From contig JBOHHM010000230.1 in the NCBI GenBank assembly GCA_050725495.1, positions 1 through 12,800 of the forward strand: a stretch of 12,800 nucleotides of DNA, written 5' to 3'. Of this stretch, positions 9,586-12,800 are shown piece after piece. Every line of letters starts with the position of its first letter. The stretch's first letter is position 1. The notes beneath the pieces were generated by a model, which was not told where the DNA came from, made no database searches, and worked only from the letters and a program-made list of their open reading frames with translations. The translations under genes and the position numbers were made by a program. Source of the stretch: JBOHHM01 sp050725495. GTDB taxonomy: Bacteria; Pseudomonadota; Gammaproteobacteria; Burkholderiales; Burkholderiaceae_C.

Positions 9586-10718
9586 TCAGACTGGGCACCA
9601 CCGCCGACGACCAGGCCTTGGCCGATGCAGTGGCAAGATTTGCCGCCGGCCATCTGGCTCCGCAGGCAAGCGAGATCGACGAACAGGAACGCTCGGCGGC
9701 CTGCCATGTCCCGCAGCTCGCCGAGCTCGGGCTCATGGGCATGAACCTGCCCGAGCAATGGGGTGGCAGTGCTGTCTCCCCCGCCGGGATGCTGCTGGCC
9801 CTGGTCGAGGTGGCTCGGGCCTGCGCGGCCACCTCTTCGATGATGGGCGCCCATTACCTGGGCACCGACGCCGTGCTGATCGGCGGCAGTGACGAGCAGC
9901 GGGCGCGCTACCTGCCGCGTGCGGCCAGCGGCGAATGGCTGGCCGGCTTTGCGCTGACCGAGCCCCGGGGCGGCTCGCATCCGGCGGATCTGAGCACCCG
10001 CGCCATGCGCGAGGGCGACCACTACCACCTCAGCGGGGTCAAGCATTTCATTTCCAATGCCGCCGAGGCGAAGTTCCTGGTGGTCTTTGCCAAGACCGAC
10101 CCGTCGGCGGGGGCGCGCGGCGTCAGCGCCTTCATCGTCGACACCGACCTGCCGGGCATCAGCATCTCCTCGCCCGAGAAGCTGATGGGCATTCGCGGTG
10201 GCCATGCGTTTGAAGTGGCGTTCGACTGCCGCGTCCCGGCCAGCCAGCGCCTGGGCGAAGAAGGCAGCGGGTTCAAGACCGCCATGAAGGTGCTGGACAA
10301 CAGCCGCCTCGATGTGGCGGCGACCTCGCTGGGCATCGCCGAGGCCGCGCTGGCCGCCGCCGCCCAATGGGCACGCGAGCGCCGCGTCGGCGGCGAGGCG
10401 CTGGCGACCAAACAGGGCATCCAGTGGATGCTGGCCGACATGAAAACCCGGCTCGAAGCGGCCTGGGGGCTCACCATGCAGGCCGTGGCCCTGCGCTCGG
10501 CCGGCCAGCGCTTCACGCAGGAGTCGGCCATGGCCAAGCTCTACGCCTCGGAGATGGTGGCCTTTGTCACCGACAGGGCGCTGCAAATCCACGGCGGCTA
10601 CGGCTTTACCCGCGAAATGCCGCTGGAGCGCTATGTGCGCGACGCCCGCATCCTGCGCATCTACGAAGGCTCGTCCGAAATCCAGCGCACCATCATTGCC
10701 CGCGAAGTGCTGGGCTGA
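9582..10718 (+). CDS. Acyl-CoA dehydrogenase
   Basis: FAD enzyme that introduces a 2,3-double bond into an acyl-CoA and passes electrons to ETF. The 378-residue product has the typical size and three-part layout: a helical N-terminus, a beta domain around residues 122-230, and a helical C-terminus. The C-terminal signature is intact: QIHGGYGFTREMPLERYVRD followed by IYEGSSEIQR, with the probable catalytic Glu362. The first family signature, usually TEPxAGSD, reads TEPRGGSHPAD here (127-136), with His133 in place of the usual Asp. AGGAG (9572-9576) precedes the ATG, which overlaps the CoA-transferase stop. The substrate cannot be named from sequence. Confidence 0.95.
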   Translation: MIRLGTTADDQALADAVARFAAGHLAPQASEIDEQERSAACHVPQLAELGLMGMNLPEQWGGSAVSPAGMLLALVEVARACAATSSMMGAHYLGTDAVLIGGSDEQRARYLPRAASGEWLAGFALTEPRGGSHPADLSTRAMREGDHYHLSGVKHFISNAAEAKFLVVFAKTDPSAGARGVSAFIVDTDLPGISISSPEKLMGIRGGHAFEVAFDCRVPASQRLGEEGSGFKTAMKVLDNSRLDVAATSLGIAEAALAAAAQWARERRVGGEALATKQGIQWMLADMKTRLEAAWGLTMQAVALRSAGQRFTQESAMAKLYASEMVAFVTDRALQIHGGYGFTREMPLERYVRDARILRIYEGSSEIQRTIIAREVLG

Positions 10719-10729
10719 GACCTCGCCAG

Positions 10730-10767
10730 CTCGGGCGCGCAGCGAGCGAAACTCCGGCGCGCCTGAG
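10730..10767. terminator. Stem-loop between convergent genes (possible terminator)
   Basis: CTCGGGCGCGC (10730-10740) pairs with GCGCGCCTGAG (10757-10767), 11 pairs with one G-U on the rightward transcript, around a 16-base loop. It fills most of the 57-bp gap between the dehydrogenase and the convergent regulator gene. There is no T-run on either side, so it is not a classical intrinsic terminator, though GC-rich genomes often use such hairpins between convergent genes. Confidence 0.45.
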
Positions 10768-10775
10768 GCGCAGGC

Positions 10776-11597
10776 CTACAGCAGCGAACGCAATTCGCGC
10801 GCGGCCTCCAGCAACAGCGGCAGCAGGCCCTGCCGCATCGCATCGACGGCCAGCCGCTGCGGCGACGCGACCACGTTGAGCGCCGCCACGGTTTTCCCCT
10901 GCATGTTGCGCAGCGGCACGGCCAGCGCATGGACGCCGAGCTCATGCTCCTCGCTGGCCACGCAGAAATCATTCGATCGGACCTGTTCGATCAAGGCGCG
11001 GAACTGCCTGGCATCGGTCAGCGTGTGCGAAGTCAGGCGCGGCAGCGTGCGGCCCTTCATCCACTGGTTGAACTCGGCCTTGGTCTTGGCGGCCAGCAGG
11101 ACCCGCCCGGTCGACGTCGCATGCGCCGGCAACCGGGCCCCGAGGTGCAGGCCGTAGGCCAGCACGCGCACCGAGCCGCCCGGCCCTCCCCTCGACTCAC
11201 TGCCGCTGCGCGCAACGATCACCACCTCGTCGCCATCGAGCACCACGGCCGAGAACGACTCGCCGGTCTGCGCGGCCAGGCGGTTGAGCGTGGGCTGCAG
11301 CACACGGGGCAGGCGCGCCGAGGCCAGATAGCTGCCCGAGAAGCGCAGCACCTTGGGCGCGAGCCAGAAGTAGCTGCCATCGGTTTCCAGATAGCCCAGG
11401 TGCGCGAGCGTGAGCAGATGCCTGCGCGCCGCAGCGCGCGTGAGGCCGGCACGCTGCGCCGCCAGCGTGGCGTTGAGCCGCTGACGCTCGGTGTCAAAAC
11501 TCTCGAGCACGGCCATGCCCTTGGCCATGCCCTCGATGAAATCCGCTTTCGCAATGGTCACGATGAAACGCCGCAAGGCTGCGCGATCATCGCGCAT
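10776..11597 (-). CDS. pobR: IclR-family regulator, PobR/PcaR/PcaU type
   Basis: Likely activator of the divergent pobA in response to 4-hydroxybenzoate. About 273 residues. The N-terminal winged helix (about 12-80) shows the PobR/PcaU-type opening ADFIEGMAKGMAVLESF and RQRLNATLAAQRAGLTRAAA then HLLTLAHLGYLE. The IclR effector domain follows, with LNRLAAQTGESFSAVVLDG, LPAHATSTGRVLLAA and GVHALAVPLRN. Possible starts are the ATG at 11597 or the GTG at 11561; neither has a clear ribosome binding site, and the GTG would begin close to the conserved region. The name rests on divergence from pobA and on the subfamily's N-terminal motif; a PcaR/PcaU role in protocatechuate genes is the alternative. 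Confidence 0.88.
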   Translation of the reverse strand: MRDDRAALRRFIVTIAKADFIEGMAKGMAVLESFDTERQRLNATLAAQRAGLTRAAARRHLLTLAHLGYLETDGSYFWLAPKVLRFSGSYLASARLPRVLQPTLNRLAAQTGESFSAVVLDGDEVVIVARSGSESRGGPGGSVRVLAYGLHLGARLPAHATSTGRVLLAAKTKAEFNQWMKGRTLPRLTSHTLTDARQFRALIEQVRSNDFCVASEEHELGVHALAVPLRNMQGKTVAALNVVASPQRLAVDAMRQGLLPLLLEAARELRSLL

Positions 11598-11616
11598 AGC
11601 TGGCAATCATCGCACA
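11586..11616. promoter_or_regulatory. Direct repeat in the pobR-pobA divergent region, candidate regulator site
   Basis: ATCATCGCGCA (11586-11596) and ATCATCGCACA (11606-11616) match at 10 of 11 positions with a 20-bp period, about two helical turns. A second pair, GCTGGCAA at 11599-11606 and 11632-11639, lies in the same region. IclR regulators of this subfamily bind sites between divergent genes that contain repeated motifs. The first element overlaps the proposed pobR start, which leaves room for the later GTG start. Confidence 0.4.
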
Positions 11617-11678
11617 CTGCACGCTTTGCGGGCTGGCAAGAAGCCTTCCACAGGCCTAACCTAGAGTCTGCTCAAGAC

Positions 11679-11683
11679 GGAGA
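11679..11683 (+). promoter_or_regulatory. Ribosome binding site of pobA
   Basis: GGAGA five bases before the ATG at 11689, which begins the expected MRTQVAIIGAGPSG N-terminus. Confidence 0.75.
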
Positions 11684-11688
11684 CACAC

Positions 11689-12800
11689 ATGCGCACCCAG
11701 GTTGCCATCATCGGCGCCGGCCCTTCGGGCCTGCTGTTAGGACAGTTGCTGCACAAAGCCGGCGTCGAGGCCGTGATCTTGGAACGCCAGAGCGCCGACT
11801 ATGTGCTCGGCCGCATCCGCGCCGGGGTGCTGGAGCAGGTCACCATGGACCTGCTCGACGAAGCCGGCGTGAGCGAGCGCATGCATGCCCAGGGCCTGAT
11901 TCACGACGGTTTCGAGCTGCTGTTCCAGGGCGCACGCCACCGCATCAACATGCGCGAGCTCACGGGCGGAAAGAAGGTCATGGTCTACGGCCAGACCGAA
12001 GTGACGCACGACCTGATGGACGCGCGAAAAGCACAGGGGCTCACCACCATTTATGACGCAGGCCATGTCAGCCTGCACGACTTTGACGGCACCCAGCCCA
12101 AGGTTCGCTACGAAAAAGACGGCGTCACGCACGAAATCGAATGCGACTTCATTGCCGGCTGCGACGGCTACCACGGCGTCAGCCGCGCCAGCGTGCCCGC
12201 CAGCGCCTTGCGCACCTACGAGAAGATCTATCCCTTCGGCTGGCTGGGCCTGCTGGCCGATGTGCCGCCGGTCTCGCACGAGCTGATCTACGCCAATACC
12301 GAGCGCGGCTTTGCGCTGTGCAGCATGCGCAGCCCCACGCGCAGCCGCTACTACCTGCAGGTGCCGATGGAAGAAAAGGTCGAGAACTGGAGCGACCAGG
12401 CGTTCTGGGACGAGCTGCGCCGCCGCCTCGATCCCCAGGCCGGCGAACATCTGGTGACCGGCCCCTCGCTGGAGAAAAGCATCGCCCCGCTGCGCAGCTT
12501 TGTGACCGAGCCGATGCGCTTTGGCCGCCTGTTCCTGGCCGGCGACGCGGCCCATATCGTGCCGCCGACCGGCGCCAAGGGCCTGAACCTCGCGGCCTCG
12601 GACGTCAAATACCTCTCCAGCGCCTTCATCGAGTACTACAAGGACAGGAGCACCCACGGCATCGACACCTATTCCGAACGCTGCCTGCGCCGCGTCTGGA
12701 AGGCCGAGCGCTTCTCGTGGTGGTTTACCTCGCTGATGCACAGGTTTCCCGACACCGGCGAGATCGGCCAGAAGCTGCAGGAAGCCGAGCTCGACTACCT
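11689..12800 (+). CDS. pobA: 4-hydroxybenzoate 3-monooxygenase, 3' end outside window
   Basis: FAD- and NADPH-dependent hydroxylase converting 4-hydroxybenzoate to protocatechuate in the cytoplasm. 370 of an expected 390 or so residues are visible. The FAD-binding GAGPSG (9-14) opens the protein, followed by LGRIRAGVLEQ. Substrate-site residues known from the Pseudomonas fluorescens enzyme fall at identical numbers: Tyr201 (ELIYAN), Ser212 and Arg214 (CSMRSPTR) and Tyr222. Later come SLEKSIAPLRSF and the FAD motif LFLAGDAAHIVPPTGAKGLN. The catalytic Tyr385 lies beyond the window. The gene is divergent from the PobR-type regulator across a short intergenic region, the standard arrangement for induction by 4-hydroxybenzoate. 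Confidence 0.98.
   Translation, partial: MRTQVAIIGAGPSGLLLGQLLHKAGVEAVILERQSADYVLGRIRAGVLEQVTMDLLDEAGVSERMHAQGLIHDGFELLFQGARHRINMRELTGGKKVMVYGQTEVTHDLMDARKAQGLTTIYDAGHVSLHDFDGTQPKVRYEKDGVTHEIECDFIAGCDGYHGVSRASVPASALRTYEKIYPFGWLGLLADVPPVSHELIYANTERGFALCSMRSPTRSRYYLQVPMEEKVENWSDQAFWDELRRRLDPQAGEHLVTGPSLEKSIAPLRSFVTEPMRFGRLFLAGDAAHIVPPTGAKGLNLAASDVKYLSSAFIEYYKDRSTHGIDTYSERCLRRVWKAERFSWWFTSLMHRFPDTGEIGQKLQEAELDY

Noticed and set aside
9075..10592. Long minus-strand open frame (505 codons) opposite the CoA-transferase and dehydrogenase
   Set aside because: It runs antisense across two well-supported genes and their overlap, has no recognisable domains and has no ribosome binding site.
11737..12741. 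Long minus-strand open frame (334 codons) opposite pobA
   Set aside because: Mirror of pobA, whose active-site residues match the known enzyme position by position. No independent coding evidence.

Overview
The window looks like a chromosomal segment of a beta-proteobacterium, most likely Burkholderiales (Comamonadaceae or Alcaligenaceae type). The DNA is GC-rich with strongly G/C-biased third codon positions. It combines a hut locus, NitT/TauT-type transporter genes, a CaiB/BaiF CoA-transferase plus acyl-CoA dehydrogenase pair, and a pobR/pobA pair. The genus cannot be fixed from the sequence alone.

Positions 1-7029, all on the minus strand and read right to left, form one catabolic cluster. 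It runs: periplasmic binding protein, ABC permease, ABC ATPase, the GntR-type repressor hutC, histidine ammonia-lyase hutH, and urocanate hydratase hutU, which leaves the window at its left edge. The genes are tightly packed (4-bp gap, 1-bp TGATG overlap, 40-bp, 68-bp and 21-bp gaps). Three copies of a CCTGNNTATACAAG-type near-palindrome, the expected kind of HutC operator, lie upstream of hutH (one) and of the transporter genes (two). This ties the transporter to the histidine/urocanate regulon, although its ligand is not shown.

The oddest feature is hutU. Its frame stays open for all 649 codons visible, already longer than a normal whole urocanase (about 560 aa), because a 136-codon segment occurs twice in tandem and in frame (412-819 and 4-411). 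The two units differ at about 25 of 136 residues and at many synonymous sites. Both keep the active-site Cys, Arg and Asp motifs. This looks like a junction between two different hutU genes, either natural or an assembly chimera, rather than a recent duplication.

Positions 7030-7329 are an AT-rich intergenic region carrying two of the HutC-like sites and a leader inverted repeat. Positions 7330-10718 hold a LysR regulator divergent from a two-gene operon (CaiB/BaiF CoA-transferase and acyl-CoA dehydrogenase, ATGA overlap). This operon probably activates a carboxylic acid to its CoA thioester and oxidises it; the substrate is unknown.

Positions 10776-12800 hold an IclR-family PobR-type regulator divergent from pobA (4-hydroxybenzoate 3-monooxygenase, cut off at the right edge), which feeds the protocatechuate branch of aromatic degradation. 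Overall the window is a set of self-regulated catabolic modules (histidine, an unknown acid, 4-hydroxybenzoate). No RNA genes, insertion sequences, phage genes or CRISPR arrays were seen.
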